From JAILZP01 sp037444185 (GTDB taxonomy: Bacteria; Bacillota; Desulfotomaculia; Desulfotomaculales; Desulfocucumaceae): a DNA stretch of 64,000 bases. The stretch lies in contig JBBIMW010000001.1 of NCBI GenBank assembly GCA_037444185.1, positions 92,378 to 156,377 on the forward strand, in the 5' to 3' direction. The translations under genes were made by a program, and so were the position numbers. Positions 52,695-62,437 of the stretch are shown here, in pieces. Under the pieces are notes generated by a model. It made no database searches. It worked only from the letters and a program-made list of their open reading frames with translations, and was not told where the DNA came from. The stretch's first letter is position 1, and each line of letters starts with the position of its first letter.

Positions 52695-53438
52695 ATGAAT
52701 CTTAATGGCAGGGCGGCAATAGTGACCGGGTCTTCCAGGGGCATTGGGCGCGCCATAGCCCTGGCCCTGGCCCGGGAAGGGGCGGACTTGCTGGTGAATT
52801 ATTCCGGACGGGAGGCGGAAGCCGGGGCCGTGGCCGGGGAGATCAGGTCCGCGGGGCGCAGGGCGGTCACCTTCAGGGCCGATGTCTCGGATCCCGGCGG
52901 GGCCGCCGCGATGGTGGCCGCCGCCCTGGAGAACTTCGGGCGCTTGGATATACTGGTGAATAACGCCGGCATAGCAAAGGACAACCTGATTCCCAGGATC
53001 AGGGAAGAGGACTGGGACGCTGTGCTATCGGTAAATCTCAAGGGCGCCTTCAACTGCATCAAGTCCGCCATACGGCCCATGCTGAAGGCCAGATGGGGCA
53101 GGATAATCAATGTCACCTCCGTGGTGGGGGTGACGGGCAACGCCGGGCAGGCCAACTATGCCGCCAGCAAGGCGGGGCTGATCGGCCTGACCAAGTCGGC
53201 CGCGCTGGAGTACGCGTCCCGCAACATAACCGTGAATGCCGTGGCTCCGGGACTGATTGCCACGGAGATGACCGCCGCCCTGCCGGAGGAGTCCAGGAAA
53301 AAAATGCTGGCGGATATACCCATGGCAAGGGCGGGGACGCCGGAGGAGGTGGCCGCGCTGGTTGTTTTTCTGGCCGGGGAGCCGGCCTCGTACATCACCG
53401 GCCAGGTTATAATGGTGGATGGCGGCCTGGCCGGGTGA
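52695..53438 (+). CDS. fabG: 3-oxoacyl-ACP reductase (FabG)
   Basis: This 247-residue short-chain dehydrogenase has the NADPH motif GSSRGIGRA, NNAGIAKD and the catalytic Ser142, Tyr155 and Lys159 (YAASK). The C-terminal VDGGLAG is typical. I choose the ATG at 52695, behind GGGAGG. It sits between fabD and acpP as in most FapR-type operons. Confidence 0.95.
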   Translation: MNLNGRAAIVTGSSRGIGRAIALALAREGADLLVNYSGREAEAGAVAGEIRSAGRRAVTFRADVSDPGGAAAMVAAALENFGRLDILVNNAGIAKDNLIPRIREEDWDAVLSVNLKGAFNCIKSAIRPMLKARWGRIINVTSVVGVTGNAGQANYAASKAGLIGLTKSAALEYASRNITVNAVAPGLIATEMTAALPEESRKKMLADIPMARAGTPEEVAALVVFLAGEPASYITGQVIMVDGGLAG

Positions 53439-53471
53439 TTTTGAAGGAGTTCCGGAAGGGGGTGAGAAATC

Positions 53472-53702
53472 GTGGCCATTTTCGAAAAGGTAAGGTCGAT
53501 AATCTCGGAGCAGCTGGGAGTCGAAGAGGCTGACATAACAATTGACTCCTCCTTTATCGAGGATCTGGGCGCCGATTCACTGGATATTGTCGAGCTGGTG
53601 ATGGCTCTGGAAGAAGAATTCGATATAGTCATCCCGGACGAGGATGCGGAGAAAATTCGCACTGTCGGCGAGGCAGTTAACTATATCAAGGAGCGTCAGT
53701 AA
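53472..53702 (+). CDS. acpP: Acyl carrier protein
   Basis: The protein is 76 residues and acidic, with the phosphopantetheine site Ser36 in [11 protein letters not shown]. The start is GTG behind AAGGGGGTGAG. A terminator follows before fabF. Confidence 0.97.
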   Translation: MAIFEKVRSIISEQLGVEEADITIDSSFIEDLGADSLDIVELVMALEEEFDIVIPDEDAEKIRTVGEAVNYIKERQ

Positions 53703-53711
53703 AGTTGAAAA

Positions 53712-53736
53712 GTCCCGCCACAAGCGGGGCTTTTTT
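53712..53736 (+). terminator. Terminator-like hairpin between acpP and fabF
   Basis: A 7-bp stem (GTCCCGC with GCGGGGC) closes a CACAA loop and is followed by TTTTTT. Partial termination here would give more acpP than fabF transcript, which fits the high need for carrier protein. Confidence 0.75.
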
Positions 53737-53771
53737 GGAATGATCATGGCTTGTGGCGTGGAGGTGTTTTT

Positions 53772-55013
53772 TTGGAACCCAGAGTAGTGGTTACGGGTAT
53801 GAGCGTTGTTTCGCCAGTTGGTACGGGCCTTGATGTGTTCTGGTCCAACCTTGTGGCGGGCAACTCCGGTGTCGCCCCCATCACCAGGTTTGATGCCGAG
53901 GGTTACAGCACAAAGATTGGGGCTGAAGTAAAGGACTTTGTTCCCGAGAATTATATTGAAAAAAAAGAAGCCCGGCGTATGGACAGGTTTACCCAGTTCG
54001 CCATGGCGGCGGCGGGAATGGCTTTGGAGGACGCTTCCATTGACCTGAACGCGGTGGACAGGGACCGGGTGGGTGTGATACTGGGGTCCGGGATAGGCGG
54101 GCTGGAAACCCTGGAGGAGCAGCATAAAATACTGCTCAGCAGGGGTCCGGGGAGGGTCAGCCCATTTTTCATCCCCATGATGATCGCCAACATGGGTCCG
54201 GCCCAGGTGGCCATCGCCCACGGGCTCAGGGGCTGCAACCTGATTACCACCAGCGCCTGCGCGTCCGGCAACAACGCCATCGGGGACGCTTTCCGCCTTT
54301 TGCAAAGGGGGCGGGCGGATATTATCATTTGCGGCGGCGCCGAAGCCCCCATAACCCCCATGGCAATGGCCGGCTTCTGCTCTATGAAGGCCATGTCCAC
54401 CCGGAATGAGGACCCGGCGGGGGCCAGCCGGCCCTTCGATGCAGCCAGGGACGGGTTCGTAATAGGCGAGGGGGCGGGTTTTTTGATTCTGGAAACCCTT
54501 GATCACGCAAAACGCCGGGAAGCCCGGATATACGGCGAAGTGGCGGGCTACGGCGTCAGCTGCGACGCTTATCACATCACCGCTCCGGATCCGGAGGGCA
54601 GGGGTGCCGCAATGTCGATGGAACAGGCCTTGGGTGACGCCGGCATGGCGCCGGAGGAGGTGGACTATATAAATGCCCACGGAACAGCCACCCCGCTGGG
54701 TGACAGGCTTGAAACCATGGCCATAAAACGTGTGTTTGGAAAACATGCTTACAGCTTGGCGGTGGGCTCCACTAAGTCCATGACCGGCCATCTGCTGGGG
54801 GCCGCCGGGGGACTGGAGGCCGTGGTTTGCCTGTTGGCCATCGACGAAGGAGTGATCCCCCCCACCATCAATTTGACCCATCCCGACCCGGAATGCGATC
54901 TGGATTATGTTCCCAACCGTGCCAGGAAGGCCGGCATAGGCGTAGCCCTGTCAAATTCCTTCGGCTTTGGGGGACACAATGTGACATTGATTTTTAGGAA
55001 ATATACTGAATGA
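53772..55013 (+). CDS. fabF: 3-oxoacyl-ACP synthase II (FabF)
   Basis: This 413-residue condensing enzyme has catalytic Cys163 in TTSACASGN, His in [11 protein letters not shown] and His in [13 protein letters not shown] choose the TTG at 53772 (MEPRVVVTG), behind GGAGGTG. It elongates acyl chains with malonyl-ACP. rnc follows after seven bases. Confidence 0.96.
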   Translation: MEPRVVVTGMSVVSPVGTGLDVFWSNLVAGNSGVAPITRFDAEGYSTKIGAEVKDFVPENYIEKKEARRMDRFTQFAMAAAGMALEDASIDLNAVDRDRVGVILGSGIGGLETLEEQHKILLSRGPGRVSPFFIPMMIANMGPAQVAIAHGLRGCNLITTSACASGNNAIGDAFRLLQRGRADIIICGGAEAPITPMAMAGFCSMKAMSTRNEDPAGASRPFDAARDGFVIGEGAGFLILETLDHAKRREARIYGEVAGYGVSCDAYHITAPDPEGRGAAMSMEQALGDAGMAPEEVDYINAHGTATPLGDRLETMAIKRVFGKHAYSLAVGSTKSMTGHLLGAAGGLEAVVCLLAIDEGVIPPTINLTHPDPECDLDYVPNRARKAGIGVALSNSFGFGGHNVTLIFRKYTE

Positions 55014-55020
55014 GGTTTGG

Positions 55021-55743
55021 GTGTGCGTGATGACCGGCCTGGATAATTTTAATAATTTACGCGAAAAAATCGGACTGAAGTGGAATAATGAGGATTTTTT
55101 GCACATGGCCCTCACCCATGGTTCCTATGCCTATGAAAAAAAAGAAATATCCTACAATAACCAGAGGCTGGAGTTTTTGGGTGACGCCGTGCTGGAGCTC
55201 GTTGTCAGCGAATATCTGTACAAAACGTGCTCCACCGGAACCGAAGGGGAACTGACCAAATACAGGGCCTCCATTGTGTGCGAGACATCCCTGGCCAGGG
55301 TGGCCAGGGAACTGGGACTGGGGACCGTCCTTTACATGGGCAGGGGAGAGGAAAGGTCCGGGGGAAGGGGCCGCCCCTCAATTCTGGCTGATGCCTTTGA
55401 GGCTCTGCTGGGCGCCATATACATGGATAACGGTCTTGAGGCGGCCCGGGAATTCGCCCTGGACCGGCTCAAGACCGTTATCGGGGATGTGCTGGAGGGC
55501 CGTGTGGACAGGGATTACAAAACCGATCTGCAGGAGATATTACAAAAGAAATCCGGCTGTCCGGTGAACTATGTGATACTCAAAGAGGAAGGTCCCGCCC
55601 ACGATAAGTATTTTACCGCCGGTGTGGTTTTCATGGGCAGGCAGATGGGTACCGGGACGGGGCACTCCAAAAAGGAAGCCGAGCAGCAGGCCGCCCGGAA
55701 CGCCCTGGGAAACCTGGAGGAGTGGGGTCGGGAGCAAGTATGA
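55021..55743 (+). CDS. rnc: Ribonuclease III
   Basis: The 240 residues form an endonuclease domain with the signature NQRLEFLGDAVLEL (near 45) and the catalytic Glu in ADAFEALLGAIY, then a double-stranded RNA-binding domain (about 165-235). It processes rRNA and other structured RNA. The start is GTG at 55021 or ATG at 55030. The acpP-fabF-rnc-ftsY order is common in Firmicutes. Confidence 0.95.
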   Translation: MCVMTGLDNFNNLREKIGLKWNNEDFLHMALTHGSYAYEKKEISYNNQRLEFLGDAVLELVVSEYLYKTCSTGTEGELTKYRASIVCETSLARVARELGLGTVLYMGRGEERSGGRGRPSILADAFEALLGAIYMDNGLEAAREFALDRLKTVIGDVLEGRVDRDYKTDLQEILQKKSGCPVNYVILKEEGPAHDKYFTAGVVFMGRQMGTGTGHSKKEAEQQAARNALGNLEEWGREQV

Positions 55744-55791
55744 TCTGTGTTTTGCGGTTATATTGACAGACGGCGGAGGTTGTTTTGCAGT

Positions 55792-56700
55792 ATGGGTATT
55801 TTCAGCAGGCTCAAGGAGTCTCTCAGCAAAACCAGGCAGGGTTTCGTGGAAAGAATAGACAGCCTGATAGCCGGCAGGAAGGTTATTGACCGGGAGCTTT
55901 ATGATGAATTGGAGGAAATATTGATTCAGTCCGATGTGGGGGCCGACGCGGCTTTGCAGCTGGTGGAGGATTTGCGCCGGCTGGCGCGGGAGAGGAGGAC
56001 CGGGGACCCGGCCGACTTGAAGCCTATGCTGAAGGAACTGATCCGGGGTATAATGGGACAGAATCCGGTCCCCCGGGCCGTGGCCGGAAATCCCGCGATA
56101 ATACTGGTGGTGGGAGTCAACGGAGTGGGAAAGACCACCACCATAGGCAAGCTGGCGTACAACTTCGGGCGGGAGGGTAAAAAGGTGGTGCTTGCGGCGG
56201 GAGACACCTTCAGGGCCGCCGCCATCGATCAGCTGGAAATATGGGGCCGGAGGGCCGGGGCCGGTGTAATCAAGCACAGGGAGGGGGCCGACCCGGCGGC
56301 GGTGGTTTATGACGCCCTCCAGGCCGCCAGGGCCAGGAACGCGGATGTGGTGGTGGTGGATACCGCCGGCAGGCTGCATACTAAAAACAACTTGATGGAA
56401 GAGCTGAAAAAAATCGGCCGGGTCATTTCCAGGGAAAGTCCCGGCGCTCCCCACGAGGTGCTGCTGGTGCTGGACGCCACCACGGGCCAAAACGCCATCA
56501 ACCAGGCCAGGGTTTTCGGAGAGGCCACGGGGGTTACCGGCATAGTGCTGACCAAGCTTGACGGGACGGCCAAGGGCGGGGTGGTTATAGGCATCAGGCG
56601 GTCCATGGACATTCCTGTGAAATTCATCGGTATCGGCGAGGGCATTGAGGATCTCCGCCCCTTTGACGCCGATGAATTTGTGGAGGCCCTTTTTGCCTGA
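55792..56700 (+). CDS. ftsY: Signal recognition particle receptor FtsY
   Basis: The 302-residue SRP GTPase has an N-terminal helical N domain, then the G domain with [10 protein letters not shown] (near 105), DTAGR, and [10 protein letters not shown] near 255. The long acidic N-terminal A domain of E. coli FtsY is absent, as in many Firmicutes. I choose the ATG at 55792 ([10 protein letters not shown]), behind GGAGGT. It docks ribosome-SRP complexes to the membrane. Confidence 0.96.
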   Translation: MGIFSRLKESLSKTRQGFVERIDSLIAGRKVIDRELYDELEEILIQSDVGADAALQLVEDLRRLARERRTGDPADLKPMLKELIRGIMGQNPVPRAVAGNPAIILVVGVNGVGKTTTIGKLAYNFGREGKKVVLAAGDTFRAAAIDQLEIWGRRAGAGVIKHREGADPAAVVYDALQAARARNADVVVVDTAGRLHTKNNLMEELKKIGRVISRESPGAPHEVLLVLDATTGQNAINQARVFGEATGVTGIVLTKLDGTAKGGVVIGIRRSMDIPVKFIGIGEGIEDLRPFDADEFVEALFA

Positions 56701-56739
56701 TTATATTCAAAAGTAAAAGTTATAGCGGGGGGATTGGTC

Positions 56740-57498
56740 ATGTCTGCGAAGGTAGCCATTATAGGCGGGACGGGGGTATACGACCCCCGGATGCTGTCCG
56801 GCGCCAGGGAGGAAAGGATTGACACTCCCTACGGGCCGGCAAAGGTGATTATCGGAGAGTACCGCGGCATTGAGGCGGCCTTCATGGCTAGGCACGGGGC
56901 CGATCACTCGGTTCCGCCGCACTTGGTGGATTACCGGAGAAATATTGCCGGTCTCAAGGCCCTGGGGGTCAAAAACATTTTCGCCACCGCCGCCGTGGGT
57001 TCACTGAATCTTGACATGAGGCCCGGACAGTTTGTTTTTATAGATCAGTTCCTTGATTTCACCAAAGGAAGGCCCTCCACCTTCGTGGAGGAGGGTGTGG
57101 TGCACCTGGACATGACAGATCCGTATTGCCCGAGGCTGAGGAGCCTTCTGGCCGGCGCTGCGGAAAAGCTGGGCTGGGAATTCCACGGCGGGGGCACTTA
57201 CGTTTGCACCGAGGGGCCAAGATTTGAAACGATGGCGGAGATTAAGATGTTTAAACACATGGGGGGGGATCTGGTGGGTATGACCAGCGTCCCTGAAGTT
57301 GTACTGGCCAGGGAGGCCGGGATATGTTACGCCACCATCGCCATGGTGACCAACTTCGCGGCCGGAATTTCACCCAGCAAGCTGTCGCACCAGGAAGTGG
57401 TGGACATGATGGCGGAGAATGCGGAAAAAATGAGGGAACTGATCATGCGGGCGCTTTCGGACGCCGGTGTGGAGCAGGACTGCCCCTGCCGGCAGTAA
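56740..57498 (+). CDS. mtnP: 5'-methylthioadenosine phosphorylase
   Basis: The 252-residue purine nucleoside phosphorylase family protein has the N-terminal [10 protein letters not shown] phosphate loop, [13 protein letters not shown] and CTEGPRFET. It splits methylthioadenosine (and probably 5'-deoxyadenosine) into adenine and the sugar-1-phosphate used by mtnA next door. A methylthioinosine-specific variant cannot be excluded, and mtaD nearby would supply it. The ATG at 56740 has a GGGGGG stretch upstream. Confidence 0.92.
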   Translation: MSAKVAIIGGTGVYDPRMLSGAREERIDTPYGPAKVIIGEYRGIEAAFMARHGADHSVPPHLVDYRRNIAGLKALGVKNIFATAAVGSLNLDMRPGQFVFIDQFLDFTKGRPSTFVEEGVVHLDMTDPYCPRLRSLLAGAAEKLGWEFHGGGTYVCTEGPRFETMAEIKMFKHMGGDLVGMTSVPEVVLAREAGICYATIAMVTNFAAGISPSKLSHQEVVDMMAENAEKMRELIMRALSDAGVEQDCPCRQ

Positions 57499-57568
57499 GG
57501 GAATTGTTGCGCCGTGAACATGGCAGGGTGGTTTTCCGGGCAGACAAGAATGACCTGGAGGGATTGAT

Positions 57569-58606
57569 TTGGAAACCATGCGCTGGGAGGGCGGAGAATT
57601 TTTAATTCTGGATCAGACCAAGCTGCCCGGATGTATTGAATACATCCGCTGCCGGGATTACCCGGAGGTGGCCGAGGCCATCAGGAGTCTTTCGGTGAGG
57701 GGAGCCCCGGCCATCGGGGCCGCCGCGGCCTTCGGGCTGGCGCTGGGGGCCGGGAATTTAAAAGAAAAGGATTCACGGGAGTTTCTGGCTGAAGTGGAAA
57801 AAATAGCCGCCATACTGTCCTCCACCCGCCCCACGGCGGTAAATCTGGACTGGGCCCTGGAAAGGGTGATTTCGAGGCTGAAGGAGTCTGTGCCGGGGGA
57901 TCCCGGTGAACTGACGGGGCTGATGATGCGTGAGGCTGAAAGCATTTACCGGGAGGATCTGGAAGGAAACAGGAGGATGGGTGGGTTCGGGCTGGAGCTG
58001 ATACCCGCAGAAGCCAGGATCCTCACCCACTGCAACGCCGGTTCCCTGGCCACCGCCGGGTACGGCACCGCCCTGGGAGTTATCAGGGCCGCCCACGGGG
58101 CTGGTAAAAAGGTCAGCGTTTATGCCGGTGAAACCAGGCCCCTTCTTCAGGGGGCCAGGCTCACCGCCTGGGAAATGGTCCGGGAGGGTATACCGGTGAC
58201 GCTGATTACCGACGGCATGGCGGGGTATCTCATGTCCCTGGGCAAAGTGGATCTGGTGGTGGTGGGGGCCGACCGCGTCGCCTCCAACGGGGATGTGGCT
58301 AATAAGATAGGTACGTACGGGCTGGCGGTGCTGGCCAGGTATCACGGCATCCCCTTTTACGTGGCGGCTCCTCTTTCCACTGTGGACATGAGGCTGGAAT
58401 CCGGCTCCGGGATAACCATAGAAGAGAGAAATCCCGAAGAAGTGACCGGCTTCGGCGGGCTAAGGGTGGCCCCGGAGGGGGCGGGGGTATGGAATCCCGC
58501 CTTTGACGTCACTCCCGCCGGTCTGGTGAGCGCCATTATCACCGACAGGGGAGTGGCCTGGCCGCCCTATGGAAAGTCCCTGGGAGAGCTGTTCAATTCC
58601 TTATGA
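57569..58606 (+). CDS. mtnA: Methylthioribose-1-phosphate isomerase
   Basis: This 345-residue protein of the eIF2B-alpha-like isomerase family has VRGAPAIGAAAAFG (near 45), HCNAGSLATAGYGTALG with the catalytic Cys near 160, and DRVASNGDVANKIGTY with the catalytic Asp near 240. It turns methylthioribose-1-phosphate into methylthioribulose-1-phosphate. The TTG start follows GGAGGGA. No mtnB/C/D dioxygenase genes follow, consistent with an anaerobic route through an aldolase. Confidence 0.95.
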   Translation: METMRWEGGEFLILDQTKLPGCIEYIRCRDYPEVAEAIRSLSVRGAPAIGAAAAFGLALGAGNLKEKDSREFLAEVEKIAAILSSTRPTAVNLDWALERVISRLKESVPGDPGELTGLMMREAESIYREDLEGNRRMGGFGLELIPAEARILTHCNAGSLATAGYGTALGVIRAAHGAGKKVSVYAGETRPLLQGARLTAWEMVREGIPVTLITDGMAGYLMSLGKVDLVVVGADRVASNGDVANKIGTYGLAVLARYHGIPFYVAAPLSTVDMRLESGSGITIEERNPEEVTGFGGLRVAPEGAGVWNPAFDVTPAGLVSAIITDRGVAWPPYGKSLGELFNSL

Positions 58607-58622
58607 GCTGAAGGGGAAAACA

Positions 58623-59876
58623 ATGAAGGACTGCATAATCAGAGACATCGCGCTGGCCCCGGCGGGTCGGCTGAAAATCGACTGGGCCGGGTCCCGTATG
58701 CCGGTGCTCAATGTGGTCAGGGAAGAATTCGAGAGGGACAGGCCCTTTGCGGGGGTCAGGGTGGCCATGAGCATCCATCTGGAGGCCAAGACGGCCTATC
58801 TGGCTCTGGTCATGAGGGCGGGAGGGGCGGAGGTGGCCGTCACCGGGTCAAATCCCCTCTCCACCCAGGACGATGTGGCCGCCGCCCTGGCCTCGGAGGG
58901 GATAAATGTGTATTCCTGGTATGACGCCAGTCCCCGGGAATACAGCCGGCACCTGGAAGCCACCCTGGAAACGAAGCCAGGGTTAATCATCGATGATGGC
59001 GGCGATCTGGCGCACATGCTGCACACAGAAAGAAGGGATCTGGCGGTGGGGGTCACCGGCGGGTGTGAGGAAACCACCACCGGGGTACAAAGGCTCAGGG
59101 CCATGGAAAAGGCCGGCAGATTGCTGTTTCCCATGATGGCTGTGAACGACGCGCTGTGCAAGTATCTTTTCGACAACCGGTACGGTACGGGGGAATCGGT
59201 GTGGTCCGGCATTATGCGCACCACCAACCTGATAGTGGCGGGTAAAAACGTGGTGGTTTTGGGATACGGCTGGTGCGGCCGGGGAGTGGCAATGAAGGCC
59301 AGGGGACTGGGAGCCAGGGTAGTGGTCTGCGAGGTGGACCCGGTGCGGGCCATAGAGGCATACATGGACGGACATCAGGTTATGCGCAGCGACGACGCGG
59401 CGGCGGTGGGAGACATATTCATCACTGTCACCGGCTGCAAGGACATACTGCGGGGGGAACACTACCGGCGCATGAAGGACGGCGCCATATTGGCCAATGC
59501 GGGACATTTCGACGTGGAAATCAGCGGGCCGGATCTGGCGGCCGCCGCCACCGGGCGGAGGACCGTCAGAAAGGATATAGAGGAGTTCGCCATGCCGGAC
59601 GGCAGGAAGCTGTACCTGCTGGCCGGCGGGAGACTGGTCAACCTGGCGGCCGGGGATGGACACCCGGTGGAGATAATGGACATGTCCTTCGCCCTGCAGG
59701 CCCTGTGCGCCCGGCACATGCTGGAGAAAGCGGATACTCTGGAAAAAAGGGTTTACGATGTGCCCCCGGAAATTGATAAAAGGGTGGCCTGGCTGAAGCT
59801 CAGCACCCTGGGAATAGACATCGACAGCCTGACGCCGGAACAGTATGAGTATATGCGCGGCTGGAACCAGGGCTAG
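58623..59876 (+). CDS. ahcY: S-adenosylhomocysteine hydrolase
   Basis: The 417-residue short-form enzyme has SIHLEAKTAYL, the substrate site TGCEETTTG-like block (GGCEETTTG), NAD motif GYGWCGRGVA near 215 and the C-terminal HPVEIMDMSFALQ. It splits S-adenosylhomocysteine into adenosine and homocysteine, relieving inhibition of methyltransferases such as BzaC. I choose the ATG at 58623, behind AAGGGG. It overlaps no gene but begins 14 bases after mtnA. Confidence 0.95.
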   Translation: MKDCIIRDIALAPAGRLKIDWAGSRMPVLNVVREEFERDRPFAGVRVAMSIHLEAKTAYLALVMRAGGAEVAVTGSNPLSTQDDVAAALASEGINVYSWYDASPREYSRHLEATLETKPGLIIDDGGDLAHMLHTERRDLAVGVTGGCEETTTGVQRLRAMEKAGRLLFPMMAVNDALCKYLFDNRYGTGESVWSGIMRTTNLIVAGKNVVVLGYGWCGRGVAMKARGLGARVVVCEVDPVRAIEAYMDGHQVMRSDDAAAVGDIFITVTGCKDILRGEHYRRMKDGAILANAGHFDVEISGPDLAAAATGRRTVRKDIEEFAMPDGRKLYLLAGGRLVNLAAGDGHPVEIMDMSFALQALCARHMLEKADTLEKRVYDVPPEIDKRVAWLKLSTLGIDIDSLTPEQYEYMRGWNQG

Positions 59877-59937
59877 GAGAGTGTTGTAAAACTCATTTAT
59901 GCGATATCAGGCGGTTATAGAGACGGGAGGCTTTGTT

Positions 59938-61242
59938 TTGGGTAAAATATTGATTAAAGGCGCCACCGTGGTGACCATGGAAAACCATGATGCAGTGATT
60001 CCCAACGGGGAAATTGCCGTGGACGGGTCGTGGATAGTAAGTGTCGGGCCGTCCGGCTCGGCCCCGGCAGGATTTGTGCCGGACAAAACCCTGGAGGGCA
60101 AAGACATGCTGGCGCTGCCCGGGTTTGTGAACAGCCACACCCACGCCGCCATGACCATCCTGCGCAGCTATGCCGACGACCTGCCGCTTATGAACTGGCT
60201 CAAGGAAAAGATCTGGCCGCTGGAGGCGAAGCTGGAAGAGGAGGATGTATACTGGGCCACACTGCTTTGCTGTCTGGAAATGATCCGGTCGGGCACCACC
60301 ACCTTCGCCGATATGTATTTTTACATGCACCGGGTGGCGGAGGCGGTGGAGAAGTCGGGCATGCGGGCCGACCTTTCCCGGGGTATGATTGGGGTCGGGC
60401 CCGAGGCGGAGACGGCCATGGATTACAGCCGGGAGTTCGTCTCCAGGTGGCACGGCGGGGCCGGCGGGAGGATTTCGGTAAGGCTGGGGCCCCACGCCCC
60501 GTACACCTGCCCGCCGGATTACCTGAAAAGGGTCATCGGTTTGGCCGGGGAACTCAACGTGGGCATTCACATACATCTGGCTGAAACCCTCGCGGAAGTG
60601 GAGGAAATATCAAAAAAGCACGGCATGTCCCCCATCAGGCTGGCGGACAGCCTGGGACTGTTCGAGCTGCCGGTGCTGGCGGCCCACTGTGTGCACCTGG
60701 ACGGCGGGGATATTGAAATACTGACGAAAAAGAAGGTGGGGGTGGCCCACAACCCCGAGAGCAATATGAAACTGGCCAGCGGGGTGGCCCCGGTCACCGC
60801 CATGATTGAAGCCGGTGTCATGGTGGGGCTGGGGACCGACGGGGCGGCCAGTAACAACAATCTGGACATACTGGAGGAAATGCGCAGCGCCGCACTGTTG
60901 CAAAAGGTGACCACCATGAACCCCCTGGCCCTGCCCTCCTTCCAGGCCCTGCGGATGGCCACCGCAGGCGGCGCCGCCGCCCTGGGCAGGGGCGGGGAGA
61001 TAGGCGTAATCAGCCCGGGCCGCAAGGCCGACATAATACTGATGGACACCAGAAAGCCCCATTTTTACCCCAGGCACGACTGGATGGCCCACGTGGTTTA
61101 CGCCGCCCAGTCTTCGGACGTGGACACCGTGATAATAGACGGGCGGGTGGTGATGGAGGGGCGCAGGGTGCTGACCATAGACGAGGAAGAGGTATACGGC
61201 CAGGTGCAGTTCCGGGCGGAGCGGCTGACAGGCAAGAAGTGA
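59938..61242 (+). CDS. mtaD: 5-methylthioadenosine/S-adenosylhomocysteine deaminase
   Basis: This 434-residue amidohydrolase has the metal ligands HTH (NSHTHAAMT), His in IHIHLAET, His in LAAHCVHLD and Asp in LGTDGAASNN. It removes the amino group from methylthioadenosine, S-adenosylhomocysteine, adenosine or 5'-deoxyadenosine. I choose the TTG at 59938 (GKILIKGATVVTM), behind GGGAGG; the frame extends 13 codons upstream. Broad-specificity homologues (DadD) salvage 5'-deoxyadenosine. Confidence 0.93.
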   Translation: MGKILIKGATVVTMENHDAVIPNGEIAVDGSWIVSVGPSGSAPAGFVPDKTLEGKDMLALPGFVNSHTHAAMTILRSYADDLPLMNWLKEKIWPLEAKLEEEDVYWATLLCCLEMIRSGTTTFADMYFYMHRVAEAVEKSGMRADLSRGMIGVGPEAETAMDYSREFVSRWHGGAGGRISVRLGPHAPYTCPPDYLKRVIGLAGELNVGIHIHLAETLAEVEEISKKHGMSPIRLADSLGLFELPVLAAHCVHLDGGDIEILTKKKVGVAHNPESNMKLASGVAPVTAMIEAGVMVGLGTDGAASNNNLDILEEMRSAALLQKVTTMNPLALPSFQALRMATAGGAAALGRGGEIGVISPGRKADIILMDTRKPHFYPRHDWMAHVVYAAQSSDVDTVIIDGRVVMEGRRVLTIDEEEVYGQVQFRAERLTGKK

Positions 61243-61270
61243 GATAAAGGGGGCGGCTTTTACGGCCACT

Positions 61271-62437
61271 GTGATATTGGCCAGGGGCAGGCAGGACAGG
61301 GTGGCCCGGGGGCACCCCTGGGTTTACGGCACCGAAGTTCAGAATATCGAGGGCGGATTCACCCCCGGGGACGTCGTAGAGGTTGCCGACAGCCGGGGGA
61401 AGTTCCTGGGCCGGGGCTATATCAACCCGGCCTCAAAGATACTGGTAAGGATATTGACCCGGAACCGGGGAGAGGAAATAAACAGGGACTTTTTCCGCCG
61501 GAGGATTGAAACGGCCTGGCTTTACCGGAGGATGGCGGTCAAAAACACCAACGCCTGCCGGGTGGTTTTCGCCGAGGCAGATTTTCTGCCGGCCCTGATA
61601 GTGGACAAGTTCGGCGACTGCCTGGTGGTGCAGACCCTGGCCCTGGGTATGGATCTGCGCATGGAAACCATCACCGGTATTCTGGAGGAGCTGTTCCGCC
61701 CGGCCGGGATCTACGAACGCAACGACGTCCGGGTGAGGGAACTGGAAGGCCTGCCGCTTAAAGCCGGATTTATCGGCAGGGAATTCAATCCGGTGTTGGA
61801 AATAGTTGAAAACGGACTGGCCTTTGAGGTGAATTTGGCCGGCGGGCAAAAGACCGGCTATTTCCTGGACCAGAGGGAAAACAGGAAGGCACTGGAGGAC
61901 CTGTGTTCCGGGGCCAGGGTGCTGGACTGCTTTTGTCACACCGGCGCCTTTTCGGTGTACGCCGCCCGGTTCGGCGCCAGGGAGGTGCTGGGGGTGGACA
62001 TTTCCGGCCCGGCCCTGGAGGTGGCTGTCAGGAACGCCGCCCGGAACGGCTTTGCCGGTGTGTGCAATTTCCGGGAAGGAAATGGCTTTGATGAACTCAG
62101 GGCGATGGACCGGGCCGGGGAGAAGTTCGACCTGGTCATATTGGACCCGCCGGCCTTCACCAAATCCAGGCAAGCTTTGGAAGGCGCCGTCAGGGGGTAC
62201 AGGGAGATAAACTTGAGGGCCTTTAAAATACTGCAGCCGGGGGGATTCCTGGTTACGTGCACCTGCTCCTACCACATGGGTGAGGATCTTTTTCTGGAGG
62301 TAATCAACAGCGCCGCCCTGGACGCCGGAAGGCCCGTGCGGCTGGTGGAGGTCCGGCGCCAGGCCCGGGACCACCCCATGCTGCCGGCCTCTCCGGAGAC
62401 CTATTACCTCAAGTGTTTGATACTGCAGGCGCTGTAA
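61271..62437 (+). CDS. rlmI: Class I SAM-dependent rRNA methyltransferase (RlmI-like, 23S rRNA m5C1962)
   Basis: The 388 residues form an N-terminal PUA-like RNA-binding domain (about 1-75), an EEHEE linker and a SAM methyltransferase domain with DCFCHTGAFSVYAA near 215 and DPPAFTKSR near 290. Cys in CTCSYHM near 330 is the likely catalytic residue of this m5C family. The start is GTG, with GGGGG about 20 bases upstream, so an earlier start is possible. It is convergent with the aldolase gene and overlaps it by 34 bases. Confidence 0.88.
   Translation: MILARGRQDRVARGHPWVYGTEVQNIEGGFTPGDVVEVADSRGKFLGRGYINPASKILVRILTRNRGEEINRDFFRRRIETAWLYRRMAVKNTNACRVVFAEADFLPALIVDKFGDCLVVQTLALGMDLRMETITGILEELFRPAGIYERNDVRVRELEGLPLKAGFIGREFNPVLEIVENGLAFEVNLAGGQKTGYFLDQRENRKALEDLCSGARVLDCFCHTGAFSVYAARFGAREVLGVDISGPALEVAVRNAARNGFAGVCNFREGNGFDELRAMDRAGEKFDLVILDPPAFTKSRQALEGAVRGYREINLRAFKILQPGGFLVTCTCSYHMGEDLFLEVINSAALDAGRPVRLVEVRRQARDHPMLPASPETYYLKCLILQAL

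Noticed and set aside
53577..54881. A 434-codon open frame on the minus strand
   Set aside because: It lies antisense to fabF and acpP, which have full catalytic motifs; its product is rich in His, Gly and Pro with no domain. High-GC shadow frame.
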